Source of the DNA: an uncultured Clostridia bacterium
GTDB taxonomy: Bacteria > Bacillota > Clostridia > Christensenellales > Aristaeellaceae
Direction of reading: 5' to 3'
Length of the DNA stretch: 59,037 nucleotides
NCBI GenBank assembly: GCA_946407745.1
Contig: CAMJPQ010000011.1
Location: 1-59,037, forward strand
The position numbers and the translations under genes are program-made. The notes beneath the pieces are model-generated. The model saw nothing but the letters and a program-made list of their open reading frames with translations, was not told the origin of the DNA and searched no databases. Positions 1 to 8,199 of the stretch are shown piece after piece. Within the stretch, counting starts at the first letter, position 1. Every line of letters begins with the position of its first letter.

Positions 1-273
1 TTCACCGGCCTGGTCATGCTGAGGGACCGCGGCCTGTATCCCCTTCAGCTGGTGCTGCGGGAAATACTGGCTTCGCTCACCTCCACCGGGTCCTCTGACA
101 CCTTCTTTGCGGCCTACGCGGACAACCTGGGCGGATTGCAGGAGGCGCTGCGCAAGGCGGAGGTGGCCAAATACTGCTGCATTGTGGTTTCCACTGTACC
201 GGCTGTGCTGCTGTATGTGTTCATGCAGAAGTACTTCGTCAAGGGTGTGATGATCGGCTCCCTGAAGGGCTGA
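1..273 (+). CDS. Carbohydrate ABC transporter permease, LplC/YtcP type (3' end only)
   Basis: Only the last 90 codons lie in the window; the reading frame is open from base 1. The visible part ends with a hydrophobic segment (IVVSTVPAVLLYVFMQKYF) and the C-terminal signature FVKGVMIGSLKG, which is typical of the inner-membrane permease subunit that partners LplA/YtcQ-type oligosaccharide-binding proteins. The binding protein follows 51 bases downstream, so the two are probably co-transcribed. The EAA loop that contacts the ATPase lies upstream of the window. Sugar specificity cannot be read from this fragment. Confidence 0.85.
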   Translation, partial: FTGLVMLRDRGLYPLQLVLREILASLTSTGSSDTFFAAYADNLGGLQEALRKAEVAKYCCIVVSTVPAVLLYVFMQKYFVKGVMIGSLKG

Positions 274-324
274 AATCGTATCTCTCAGGGCGGTGGGCCC
301 TGTAAATAATAAGGAGGTATCCCC

Positions 325-1830
325 ATGAAGAAACTGCTTTCCCTGCTGCTTGCCCTGTCCATGCTGCTGGGCGTAGGCGCCGCCTTTGCCGAGGCCAAGG
401 TGGAGCTGACAGCCTTCCAGTACGCGCTGGAGAACCAGAACACCGATTTCAACGGCCTGTGGTTCTTCGATGAGCTCGAGAAGAAGACGGGCACCCATGT
501 GACCTTCGACATGGTGAAGGACGCTGACTGGGCCACCAATGTGAACCTCATGTTCGCCGTTCCCAGCCAGATGCCCGACATGATCCTGCGCCACGCTGTG
601 GATGTGGAGGAATATGGCGTCACGCAGGGGCTGCTGCTCCCGCTGGATGAGTACCTGACGGAAGAGATCATGCCTAACTATGTGAGCCGCCTGAACATCA
701 ACCACGCGGGCGATTCCATTCCCGCCTCTGACGGCCACACCTATTTCATCGGCTTCCTGATGGCACAGAACGTCAACCATACCGGCACCTGGTATGTTGA
801 CCAGAAGGAGCTGGCCAAGCTGGGCCGCGAAGTGCCCACCACCATCGAAGATGTGACCGACCTGCTGCGCGCCATGAAGGCTGATGGCGTGAAGTGGCCC
901 TTCTCCGCCTCCTACACCCAGTTCGGTCCCGAAACCATCTGGAACCAGTTCGCCTCCTTCGGCGTGCCGGAGAACACCTATTACTACTATATCGACGAGA
1001 ACGACCAGGTGCAGTTCACCGCGGGCCAGGATGGCTGGCGCGCCTGCGTGGAATGGCTGCACACGCTGTACGAAGAAGAACTGATGGATCCCGAATCCCT
1101 CACGCAGGACTCCAACCTGTGGGCCAACAAGGTCAACAATGGCGAAGTGGGCTACTTCTGCTACCTGCGCTTGATCAACACCGCCATCAAGGCCGAGAAC
1201 GTGGAGAACTTCAAGTCCATCCTGCCCCCCGTTGCGGAAGGCTACAAGGCTGCTGTGTCCCAGATTCTGGAGGTGCCGGAAGCCGGCGCTTACCTGACCA
1301 GCAACTGCAAGGACCCTGTGGCCGCCCTGAAGTGGATCGACGCGCAGCTGGAAACCGAGACCATGATGGTTTCCCTCAACGGCAAGGTGGGCGAGCAGAT
1401 CGTGCTGAACGACGAGGGCAAATACGAAGTGATCGATATCCCCGCCGACAACGGCCTGTATCAGTTTGTGCCCGTGACCATGGGCCAGTTCTTCGCGCCG
1501 GGCGACTATTACACCTCCATCTACCAGATGGCGCCGCACCGCGTGGAGCGCTATGAGGACAGCAAGGCCTACGCCGAGGCGGGCGTGCTGGAATACAAGA
1601 GCTTCCAGTACCTGCGCGACCTGAGCAAGATGAGCAATGAGGACGCCACCGAGGCGGCCGACATCTACACCGAGCTGCAGAAGCTGGTGGAGGAATCCTT
1701 CTCCAACTTCGTGCGCAACGGCGTGACCGATGAGAGCTGGGCTTCCTTCCAGGAGCAGGCCAAGGCCATCGGCGTGGAACGCTACATCGAGCTGTATCAG
1801 AACGCTTACAACGAGTATCTGGCGAAGTGA
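325..1830 (+). CDS. Extracellular oligosaccharide-binding protein (LplA/YtcQ-like), non-lipidated signal peptide
   Basis: 501 residues, preceded by a strong ribosome site (AAGGAGGT at 311-318). It should capture a plant-derived oligosaccharide and deliver it to the permease encoded just upstream. Residues 1-23 form a clear signal peptide ending AAFA; no lipobox cysteine follows, which is unusual for a binding protein of a Gram-positive cell, since these are normally lipid-anchored. The remainder is a family-1 extracellular solute-binding fold rich in Trp and Tyr. It is a clear paralogue of the protein at 2047-3600 (shared blocks such as the VEEYGV region and an ASDGH motif). The gene ends at a strong terminator, closing the transporter operon. 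Substrate unknown; the neighbouring GH43 enzyme suggests arabinan or xylan fragments. Confidence 0.85.
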   Translation: MKKLLSLLLALSMLLGVGAAFAEAKVELTAFQYALENQNTDFNGLWFFDELEKKTGTHVTFDMVKDADWATNVNLMFAVPSQMPDMILRHAVDVEEYGVTQGLLLPLDEYLTEEIMPNYVSRLNINHAGDSIPASDGHTYFIGFLMAQNVNHTGTWYVDQKELAKLGREVPTTIEDVTDLLRAMKADGVKWPFSASYTQFGPETIWNQFASFGVPENTYYYYIDENDQVQFTAGQDGWRACVEWLHTLYEEELMDPESLTQDSNLWANKVNNGEVGYFCYLRLINTAIKAENVENFKSILPPVAEGYKAAVSQILEVPEAGAYLTSNCKDPVAALKWIDAQLETETMMVSLNGKVGEQIVLNDEGKYEVIDIPADNGLYQFVPVTMGQFFAPGDYYTSIYQMAPHRVERYEDSKAYAEAGVLEYKSFQYLRDLSKMSNEDATEAADIYTELQKLVEESFSNFVRNGVTDESWASFQEQAKAIGVERYIELYQNAYNEYLAK

Positions 1831-1863
1831 TGACTGAATAACACAACAGACAGGCACTCAACA

Positions 1864-1922
1864 GGGCCGCCTGTCCGCTGGCAGTGATGACAGCTGCACA
1901 GCGGGCGGGCGGCCCGTTTTTC
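1864..1922 (+). terminator. Rho-independent terminator after the binding-protein gene
   Basis: A 17-base arm beginning GGGCCGCC pairs with the arm ending GGCGGCCC (two G-U type positions), with an 18-base loop, followed by TTTTTC. It separates the transporter operon from the next transcription unit, which has its own promoter 40 bases downstream. Confidence 0.85.
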
Positions 1923-1959
1923 TGCGGCGTCTTCAGCGCCGCAAAGAGGGAGGCGGCTC

Positions 1960-1988
1960 TTGTTTCAAACAGCGTGAGATGGTATAAT
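1960..1988 (+). promoter_or_regulatory. Sigma-A promoter for the lipoprotein/AraC/GH43 operon
   Basis: TTGTTT (1960-1965), a 17-base spacer and a perfect TATAAT (1983-1988). It lies after the terminator and about 60 bases before the start codon at 2047. Confidence 0.8.
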
Positions 1989-2046
1989 ACCACCAATGAA
2001 ACCGCCGAAAACTGCCTAAGTACACAGGCGGGCATAAGGAGAGAAC

Positions 2047-3600
2047 ATGAATCACCGCGGAAAGACGCTTTGCATGCTGCTTCTGTGCGCGCTGCTGCTG
2101 TCCGGCTGTACGGCCCCGCCCGCGGAAGTACAGCAGCAGCGCCCTCAGGTATCACTGAGCGCGCTGCAGTATGAGATAGAAAACATCGCTGTGGACTTCA
2201 GCAATATGTGGTACTTTCAGCAGATAGAGGAGCAGACAGGGGTTCATGTGGATTTTGACGAGGTAAAGGACCCGGAATGGGTCAGCTCTGTCAGCCTGGC
2301 ATTTGCGCGGGGCAACCAGCCGGACCTCATACTGCGCGGCTCGCTGGATATTGAGGAGTATGGCGTTTCCCGCCACCTGCTTTTGCCGCTGGATAAATAC
2401 ATTGCCGAAGGGTATCTGCCGCATTACGCCGCGCTGCTGGAGGGCAGCGGTCTGGAAAGTCAGCTGACCGCTTCGGACGGCCACATGTATCAGCTGGGCT
2501 TTCTCATTTCGCAGGGCGTGAACACCAACGGGCATTTTTTCCTGAACCGGAAATGGCTGGAGGCGCTGGACCTGCCTGTCCCGCAGACGGTGGATGAGCT
2601 GACCGACACGCTGCGCCGCTTTAAGGAAGACGACCCCAACGGGAATGGCCTGCGGGATGAAATCCCCATGGAGTTCACCTTTGATGACAACATCACCGGT
2701 GTTTACAACCTGTTTTCCTTCTTCGGCCTGCCGCTGAACGAGGACTACGTGTATCTGGACAGCGAGGGAAGGGTGGCCTTTGCGCCGGAGGATCCAGCCT
2801 TTGTGCGCACGGCGGAATGGCTGAACCAGATGTACCGCGAGGGCCTGATGGATGTGGACTTCATCAGCCAGGGCAGCAATATTTGGGCAGCCAAGGTGAA
2901 TGAGGGCAATGTGGGCCTGTTCAGCTACTGGCGGCTGCAGAACACCGCGCTGGCCCCTGAGGTGGCGGACATGTATCAGATCATGGTGCCTGTACACACC
3001 GCCGGCGCGGCGGCCTGCCTGCCCCGCAACATGGATATCATTGAGTTTGGCGCGGCCGTCACCGCTGACTGCCGCGACCCGGAAGCAGCGATGCGCTGGC
3101 TGGACGCGCAGTTTGAGACGGAGAACATGCTCATCTCCCAGAACGGCGCGCTCGGGGATACGCTCATCCGCCGCGATGACGGCCGCTATGAGGTGAGCTA
3201 TGTGCCCAAGGACAATGAGCTGTACCGCACGGTGCCGGTCATCTGCGGGCAGTTTTTCGCGCCGGCGGACTATTACGCCAGCGTGTATGTGCCCGCCGCC
3301 CACCGACAGGAAAAATCCGCATACTGCCGACTGTACGAGGAAGCGGGTGTGCTGGAGGCTGTGTCTCACAAGTACCTGACCACCGTTGCGCCGAAAACCT
3401 CTCTGGAGGATGCGCGGCTTGCGGGGCTGAAGGCCAGGCTGAAAGCCGTTGTTGACGCAGCCCTGGTGACCATGGTCACTCAGGGCGTGACGGAGGACAG
3501 CGCCGCGCAGCTCAGGCAGCAGTTGCAAGAGGCGGGCAGTGAAGAATACAGGAATATCTATCAGGCATTGTATGACCGCTGGCAGGGGGATCAGAGGTGA
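2047..3600 (+). CDS. Oligosaccharide-binding lipoprotein, paralogue of the 325-1830 protein
   Basis: 517 residues with ribosome site AAGGAGAG just before the ATG. The signal peptide ends in a lipobox (LLSGC), so the mature protein should be anchored to the membrane through Cys at about residue 21. The body aligns along its whole length with the upstream binding protein (matching blocks LTASDGH/IPASDGH, EEYGVS, CGQFFAP/MGQFFAP). It includes a calcium-site-like DPNGNGLRDE loop common in LplA-type proteins. It is translated just before, and overlaps by 4 bases, the membrane AraC regulator, so it could act as a sensor accessory rather than a transport subunit: no permease is encoded in this operon. 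That role is inference. Confidence 0.8.
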   Translation: MNHRGKTLCMLLLCALLLSGCTAPPAEVQQQRPQVSLSALQYEIENIAVDFSNMWYFQQIEEQTGVHVDFDEVKDPEWVSSVSLAFARGNQPDLILRGSLDIEEYGVSRHLLLPLDKYIAEGYLPHYAALLEGSGLESQLTASDGHMYQLGFLISQGVNTNGHFFLNRKWLEALDLPVPQTVDELTDTLRRFKEDDPNGNGLRDEIPMEFTFDDNITGVYNLFSFFGLPLNEDYVYLDSEGRVAFAPEDPAFVRTAEWLNQMYREGLMDVDFISQGSNIWAAKVNEGNVGLFSYWRLQNTALAPEVADMYQIMVPVHTAGAAACLPRNMDIIEFGAAVTADCRDPEAAMRWLDAQFETENMLISQNGALGDTLIRRDDGRYEVSYVPKDNELYRTVPVICGQFFAPADYYASVYVPAAHRQEKSAYCRLYEEAGVLEAVSHKYLTTVAPKTSLEDARLAGLKARLKAVVDAALVTMVTQGVTEDSAAQLRQQLQEAGSEEYRNIYQALYDRWQGDQR

Positions 3601-5852
3601 AACAAGGAAAAGAAAGAAAACTGTCGGTATTCATGCGCTACGCGCTGTCCTACACGCTGGTGGTGCTGGTGCTGTTTTCCGGTGTGACGGTCTATCTGTT
3701 CGACCACACGGCGCGCCAGGTGCGGCAGAACATTGTGGACAGCCAGATCAACCGGCTGACCCGCATTGCCCTGCAGCACGAGGGCTATATCTCCTCCATG
3801 TTGAATACGGCGCAGGAGATCGGCCTGAGCCCTCACATAGAGGCCTTCCGCTACGACCAGGAGCCGTGGAAGGCCTACGACCTGCAGCTGCAGCTGATTC
3901 CCTACACCGCCACCAACGCGTTCTGCGACCAGGTATATCTTCATTTTTCCGGGGACGACAGGATCTATTCCTCATCCTCCTCCATGACGGTGGAGCTGTT
4001 TTCCCGGTTGATGCGCTATGAGCGCCTGAGCGCCGAGACGCTGACATCCCTGATACAGAACACGCGGCAGCTGACCATATTGCCGGCGCAGCGCGTCATT
4101 TCCAATTTGGTGGACGGCAACGAGCCGCGGATGGTTACCTTTATCATTCCACTGGGGGCCAACCCGGGCACCAGCAAGGGCACCATGCTGTACCTGATCA
4201 AGGAGAGCAGCTACCAGAATATGTTTGCCGACGCCATCGACGTTGACATGAACACTTACATCTTTACAGACAGCCAGGTGCTGTCAGCCACCGAGGATCT
4301 GCCGATTTCCACCCATCAGGCCCTCGCGCTCCCGGAGGCGGGAGAGGTATCCCGGGTGTTCAACGAGGACGGCAAAGCTTATCTTTCGGTTTCCCTGAGC
4401 GAGCGCAGCTGGGGGCTGCGGTACACGGCGGCGCTGTCCATGGCGGATGTCAACAGCGCGATACAGGGCAGCCTTCGCGGCACGCTGGCGATACTGCTTT
4501 CCATTGCGGCCCTTGGACTGACGCTTGCCTTCTGGATGGCCCGCCGCCATGCCAGGCCCATACAGGTCATATCCGAGATGCTACCGGAAAACAGCGGTAC
4601 CAGACGGGATGAGCTGCAGCAGATTTCCACCGGTATCCGGCAGCTGACACAGAACAACAATGAGCTGATCAGCCGGCTGGATTCCGCCCTGCCCGTGCAG
4701 CGCCATGATTTTGTGCTCCGCTTCATGAAAGGGCGCTTTGCCAGCCGCGAGGATGCCGTACTGGCGGGCCGTGCGGTGGGTCTGGAGATTGATAAGGCGT
4801 GGTATGCCGTGATCCTGTGCAGCGTGCCGGAGGAGAGGGACCGTCCTTTTGAACTGAACCGCCCGCCCTTTGACAGCCTGGGGGGCATTGTCGGAGCGGG
4901 CGTTGAGCTGGTGGCGCTGAAGGCCAACCTCTATCTTGCTTTCTCTGACGACCGGGCGCTGCTGCCCGAGCTGGCCGGGAAAATCCGCTCGGAGGCGCAG
5001 GAGGGCAGCGGAAAGGGAATTACCGCCATCTCCGCCCTGCATGAAAGCTTTGACGAAGCACCGGTCGCCTATCTGGAGGCTGCGGCCGCCTATGACAACC
5101 GCTTTGTGATGGGCGACACGCGGGTGCTGGATTACGGGGCTATTTCCTCTGATATCTCCGACATCCTGCCCAAGGCCCAGACGCTGACCACCGGCATCAG
5201 CCAGGCGCTGAAGCTGGGCAGCCGGGAGCTGCTGGACGACCGCATCTCTGAGCTGCTGCGTTTCCTGAAGAACACCCGGATGTCGCCCTTCGCGTTCCGG
5301 ATGATTTACAACAACGTGATCGATACCCTTACGCGCGCGCAGGCGGCGGAGCTGTCCGCCGGAAAAAATGCGCGGGACATTTATGACATATTCTCCCTGT
5401 CCTCCTGCCAGTCCATTGACGACCTGGATGAGCTGTTGCGCCGCCTGTGCGATACCCTGCTGACAGACGCGCAGGATCAGGAGAAGGGCGGCGCGGAGGA
5501 AGAGGAAGACGTGATTTCCCAGGCCGCCAGGTACATGGACGAGCACTTCTCTGATCCGGAGATTTCCATGGCGGCCATTGCCGAGTCCTTCGACCTGTCC
5601 ACCACCCGCTTCAGCCTGTCCTTCAAGGAGCGCATGGGAATGACTCCGCTGGACTACCTGACCCTGCTGCGCTCAGAGCGCGCCAAGGTGCTGCTGGAAC
5701 AGACGGAGCTGACCATACGTGACATCGGGGCGCAGGTAGGCTATTACGATTCCAGCAGCTTCATCCGCCGCTTCAAGCAGGTCACCGGAGTAACGCCGCT
5801 GCAGTACCGGCACAGCAAGCTGGAGGAAGAGCCCGAGAAAGGCCATGAGTGA
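3597..5852 (+). CDS. Membrane-anchored AraC-family regulator with extracellular sensor domain
   Basis: 751 residues, starting with GTG that overlaps the upstream stop (GTGA), which indicates translational coupling. Layout: one membrane segment at about 14-34, an extracellular sensor region of about 260 residues, a second membrane segment near 297-316, a cytoplasmic linker, and two AraC helix-turn-helix units at about 640-745 (motifs MAAIAESFDLSTTRFS and IRDIGAQVGYYDSSSFIRRF). This is the arrangement of the transcription factors that control LplABC/Ytc-type oligosaccharide transporters in Clostridia and Paenibacillus. It probably senses an extracellular glycan fragment and activates this locus. 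No kinase domain is present, so it is not a two-component sensor. Confidence 0.85.
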   Translation: MKQGKERKLSVFMRYALSYTLVVLVLFSGVTVYLFDHTARQVRQNIVDSQINRLTRIALQHEGYISSMLNTAQEIGLSPHIEAFRYDQEPWKAYDLQLQLIPYTATNAFCDQVYLHFSGDDRIYSSSSSMTVELFSRLMRYERLSAETLTSLIQNTRQLTILPAQRVISNLVDGNEPRMVTFIIPLGANPGTSKGTMLYLIKESSYQNMFADAIDVDMNTYIFTDSQVLSATEDLPISTHQALALPEAGEVSRVFNEDGKAYLSVSLSERSWGLRYTAALSMADVNSAIQGSLRGTLAILLSIAALGLTLAFWMARRHARPIQVISEMLPENSGTRRDELQQISTGIRQLTQNNNELISRLDSALPVQRHDFVLRFMKGRFASREDAVLAGRAVGLEIDKAWYAVILCSVPEERDRPFELNRPPFDSLGGIVGAGVELVALKANLYLAFSDDRALLPELAGKIRSEAQEGSGKGITAISALHESFDEAPVAYLEAAAAYDNRFVMGDTRVLDYGAISSDISDILPKAQTLTTGISQALKLGSRELLDDRISELLRFLKNTRMSPFAFRMIYNNVIDTLTRAQAAELSAGKNARDIYDIFSLSSCQSIDDLDELLRRLCDTLLTDAQDQEKGGAEEEEDVISQAARYMDEHFSDPEISMAAIAESFDLSTTRFSLSFKERMGMTPLDYLTLLRSERAKVLLEQTELTIRDIGAQVGYYDSSSFIRRFKQVTGVTPLQYRHSKLEEEPEKGHE

Positions 5853-5863
5853 GGAGAACAAGC

Positions 5864-6712
5864 ATGCGTACAGATGAAATTAACATCCGTGACCCCTTTG
5901 TGGTATTGCATGAGGGCGTCTATTACCTGTATGGCACCAGGGGCGCCACCTGCTGGGGACCGGCCAGCGGCTTTGATGTGTACACAAGCGGGGACCTGGC
6001 TGAGTGGGAAGGGCCCTTCCCGTGCTTTGAAAACGACGGCACCTTCTGGGCGGACCGGAACTACTGGGCGCCGGAGGTGCATCCGTGGCAGGGCCGGTGG
6101 TACATGTTTGCCAGCTTCAAGAGCGAAACAAGGCATCGCGGAACAGCCATTCTTCGCGCCGCGACGCCCCTTGGCCCCTTTGAACCCTGGTCTGACGGAC
6201 CGGTGACGCCGGGGGAGTGGGAATGCCTGGATGGCACCTTTTACTCCGATGAGGAGGGAACCCCGTGGATGATCTTCTGCCACGAATGGGTGCAGGTCGG
6301 GGACGGGGAAGTCTGTGCACTGCGGCTGACGGAGGATCTGCACGCTGCCGCCGGAGAGCCGCAGGTGCTCTTCCGCGCGTCGGAAGCGCCCTGGGCGCGC
6401 CTGGTGCATCACTCCTCCGGGCAGGACGGGTATGTGACGGACGGCCCCTTCCTGTGGCGGGCAAAGGATGGGCGGCTTTTGTGCCTGTGGTCCTCCCTTT
6501 CGGCCAGGGGCTACACGCAGGGCCTTGCCGTTTCTGACAGCGGGCGGGTAAACAGCCATTATTCACAGCTGCCGCCCCTGTTTGAGGAGGACGGCGGCCA
6601 TGGCATGCTGTTCCGCACAAAGGAGGGGCAGCTGACACTGGCGCTGCACAGCCCAAACGAGCACCTGAAGGAGCATCCGTGCTTCATTCCGCTCGATACG
6701 GAGCGGCTGTGA
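5864..6712 (+). CDS. Glycoside hydrolase family 43-like enzyme (arabinofuranosidase/xylosidase type)
   Basis: 282 residues from ATG 5864, chosen because GAGGAG (5851-5856) sits seven bases upstream; a GTG at 5849 overlapping the previous stop is an alternative. No signal peptide, so the enzyme should act inside the cell on imported oligosaccharides. GH43 marks: NIRDPFV with the probable general base Asp10, a NYWAPEVH block at 67-73, and LDGTF with the probable pKa-modulating Asp123. The place where GH43 enzymes usually carry the acid Glu in an EGP motif reads TDGP here (Asp193). It is the last gene of the lipoprotein/AraC operon. Exact substrate unknown; arabinose- or xylose-containing side chains are the usual targets. 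Confidence 0.8.
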   Translation: MRTDEINIRDPFVVLHEGVYYLYGTRGATCWGPASGFDVYTSGDLAEWEGPFPCFENDGTFWADRNYWAPEVHPWQGRWYMFASFKSETRHRGTAILRAATPLGPFEPWSDGPVTPGEWECLDGTFYSDEEGTPWMIFCHEWVQVGDGEVCALRLTEDLHAAAGEPQVLFRASEAPWARLVHHSSGQDGYVTDGPFLWRAKDGRLLCLWSSLSARGYTQGLAVSDSGRVNSHYSQLPPLFEEDGGHGMLFRTKEGQLTLALHSPNEHLKEHPCFIPLDTERL

Positions 6713-6874
6713 ATATGGAGGGCTGCTGCCTTTCACAAACTGGCGGATAACTGAAGCAGCCATTCCCCGCCCTTCAAGGTACGATAAAGACATGTTGCCA
6801 TGATGCTTTTATAGATTACTCAAAACAGGGAACACACTGTATTGATGTGGAATTGGTCGCCGGAGGTGCCTGAT

Positions 6875-7207
6875 ATGGTCGGCAGCTATAAGGTCATCAC
6901 ACTCTGTGGCAGCACTCGGTTCAAGGAAGCCTTCATTGAAACGCAGAAACGCCTGACGCTGGAAGGCAACATTGTCATCAGCGTAGGTCTTTTCGGCCAT
7001 TCCGGTGATGATGAAGTATGCGCGGAGGGCACCAAGGAAATGCTGGATGATATGCACAGGCGGAAGATAGACATGGCAGATGAAATCTTTGTCATCAATG
7101 TTGGAGGGTATATCGGGGCCAGTACGGCATCGGAAATTGAATACGCCCGGCTGACGGGAAAGAAAGTGAATTATCTGGAAGAACCGGTACGACAGAACAT
7201 GGGATAG
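6875..7207 (+). CDS. Nucleoside 2-deoxyribosyltransferase-like small protein
   Basis: 110 residues starting at ATG 6875, which has GGAGGTG (6862-6868) six bases upstream; earlier in-frame starts have no ribosome site. The N-terminus VITLCGSTRF and the C-terminal EIEYARLTGKKV are typical of the small nucleoside 2-deoxyribosyltransferase-like Rossmann fold, in which GSTRF-type loops bind a nucleoside or nucleotide. The middle stretch HRRKIDMADEIFVIN is also conserved in that superfamily. It stands alone between two transcription units of opposite direction. Whether it is a true transferase or a nucleotide-binding relative cannot be told from sequence. Confidence 0.75.
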   Translation: MVGSYKVITLCGSTRFKEAFIETQKRLTLEGNIVISVGLFGHSGDDEVCAEGTKEMLDDMHRRKIDMADEIFVINVGGYIGASTASEIEYARLTGKKVNYLEEPVRQNMG

Positions 7208-7251
7208 ATCCATTCCAATACCAGGCATTCACATTCACCAAAAACAGAGAC

Positions 7252-7288
7252 ACGGGCTGGCCGATCCGCAAGGGATCAGCCAGCCCGT
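7252..7288 (-). terminator. Terminator for the Bax-inhibitor gene
   Basis: A 16-bp stem (arms 7252-7267 and 7272-7287, one G-U type pair) with a GCAA-like loop lies between convergent genes. Read on the minus strand it is followed shortly by a TTTTT run, so it mainly serves the minus-strand gene; it may also stop the plus-strand gene. Confidence 0.65.
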
Positions 7289-7336
7289 GATTTGTAGTGC
7301 TTTAAGGTACCGCCGAATTGCGCGGTGCTGCCTTCA

Positions 7337-8176
7337 TCAGTCATCCTTCTTCCCGGCAAACTGCATCAGCAGGTCCAGTATCTTCAGGTAGATCCAGATC
7401 ACCGTGAACACCAGGCCGAAGGCGGCGGACCATTCATACTCCTTCGGGTAGCCCTCCTTCACGCAGGCGTCTACCATGGAAAAGTCGCTGATGAGGAACA
7501 GCGCGGCGACCACCAGCCCTATCACATCCATCGTGATAGAGATGGCAGGGTTCTGCAGCATGGACTGCACGAAGGGGCGGGTGGCCGGAATCAGCGAGCC
7601 GACAAAGCTCAGCACGCCCAGCGCAACCGAGCCCAGCACCAGCGACAGCATCACCGTACGGAACTTTTTCCCGCCCTTGATGATGCCGGAGGAATACAGC
7701 CAGCTCATGGTCAGCACCACCGCCACGGTCAGCAGCAGGGCCTCCAGGCCCAGGTATTCATACCCGGTCAGCACCTTGAACACGAGGAAGGAAATGACAT
7801 AGCCCTGTGAGGCGGAATAAATGGTGCCTGTGACGGGAATTGTCTTCCTGACGAAAATACCCAGCAGTTCGCAGGCAAAGCCCGCCAGCAGCACCCCGAT
7901 CAGGATGCCGCCCTCCTTCGCGGAAAGGGACAGCGTGAAGCGATCGTAGATTTTGATGGTCTGCAGTACGGGCTCGCCGGCCAGGGCGGCCATCACCAGC
8001 AGCTGTGCCACCATCCCAACCAGAGTGACCAGCAGGAAATAGGTTGTTTTTGCCGCAATGCCCTGATAGGTTGCGGCGCCTTCCTGTGTACGCTCGCTCA
8101 CCTTGCTCAGGCGGCTCAGCACGGGGTTGGAATGAAGCAGCGTGCGGCTTTTGGGCTGCTTGACTGTGGTGGTCAT
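7337..8176 (-). CDS. Bax inhibitor-1/YccA family membrane protein
   Basis: 279 residues from ATG 8176, preceded by AAAGGAGG; an upstream in-frame start at 8203 lacks one. Seven hydrophobic segments follow a basic N-terminal tail of about 50 residues, with repeated glycine- and leucine-rich helices and a charged C-terminus ending KKDD. The family forms a pH-sensitive calcium leak or membrane-quality channel in the cytoplasmic membrane; bacterial members have no firmly assigned role. It is transcribed after the M4 peptidase gene with a 23-base gap, so they probably share a transcript. Confidence 0.8.
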   Translation of the reverse strand: MTTTVKQPKSRTLLHSNPVLSRLSKVSERTQEGAATYQGIAAKTTYFLLVTLVGMVAQLLVMAALAGEPVLQTIKIYDRFTLSLSAKEGGILIGVLLAGFACELLGIFVRKTIPVTGTIYSASQGYVISFLVFKVLTGYEYLGLEALLLTVAVVLTMSWLYSSGIIKGGKKFRTVMLSLVLGSVALGVLSFVGSLIPATRPFVQSMLQNPAISITMDVIGLVVAALFLISDFSMVDACVKEGYPKEYEWSAAFGLVFTVIWIYLKILDLLMQFAGKKDD

Positions 8177-8199
8177 CGGAAAACCTCCTTTTATTTGTT

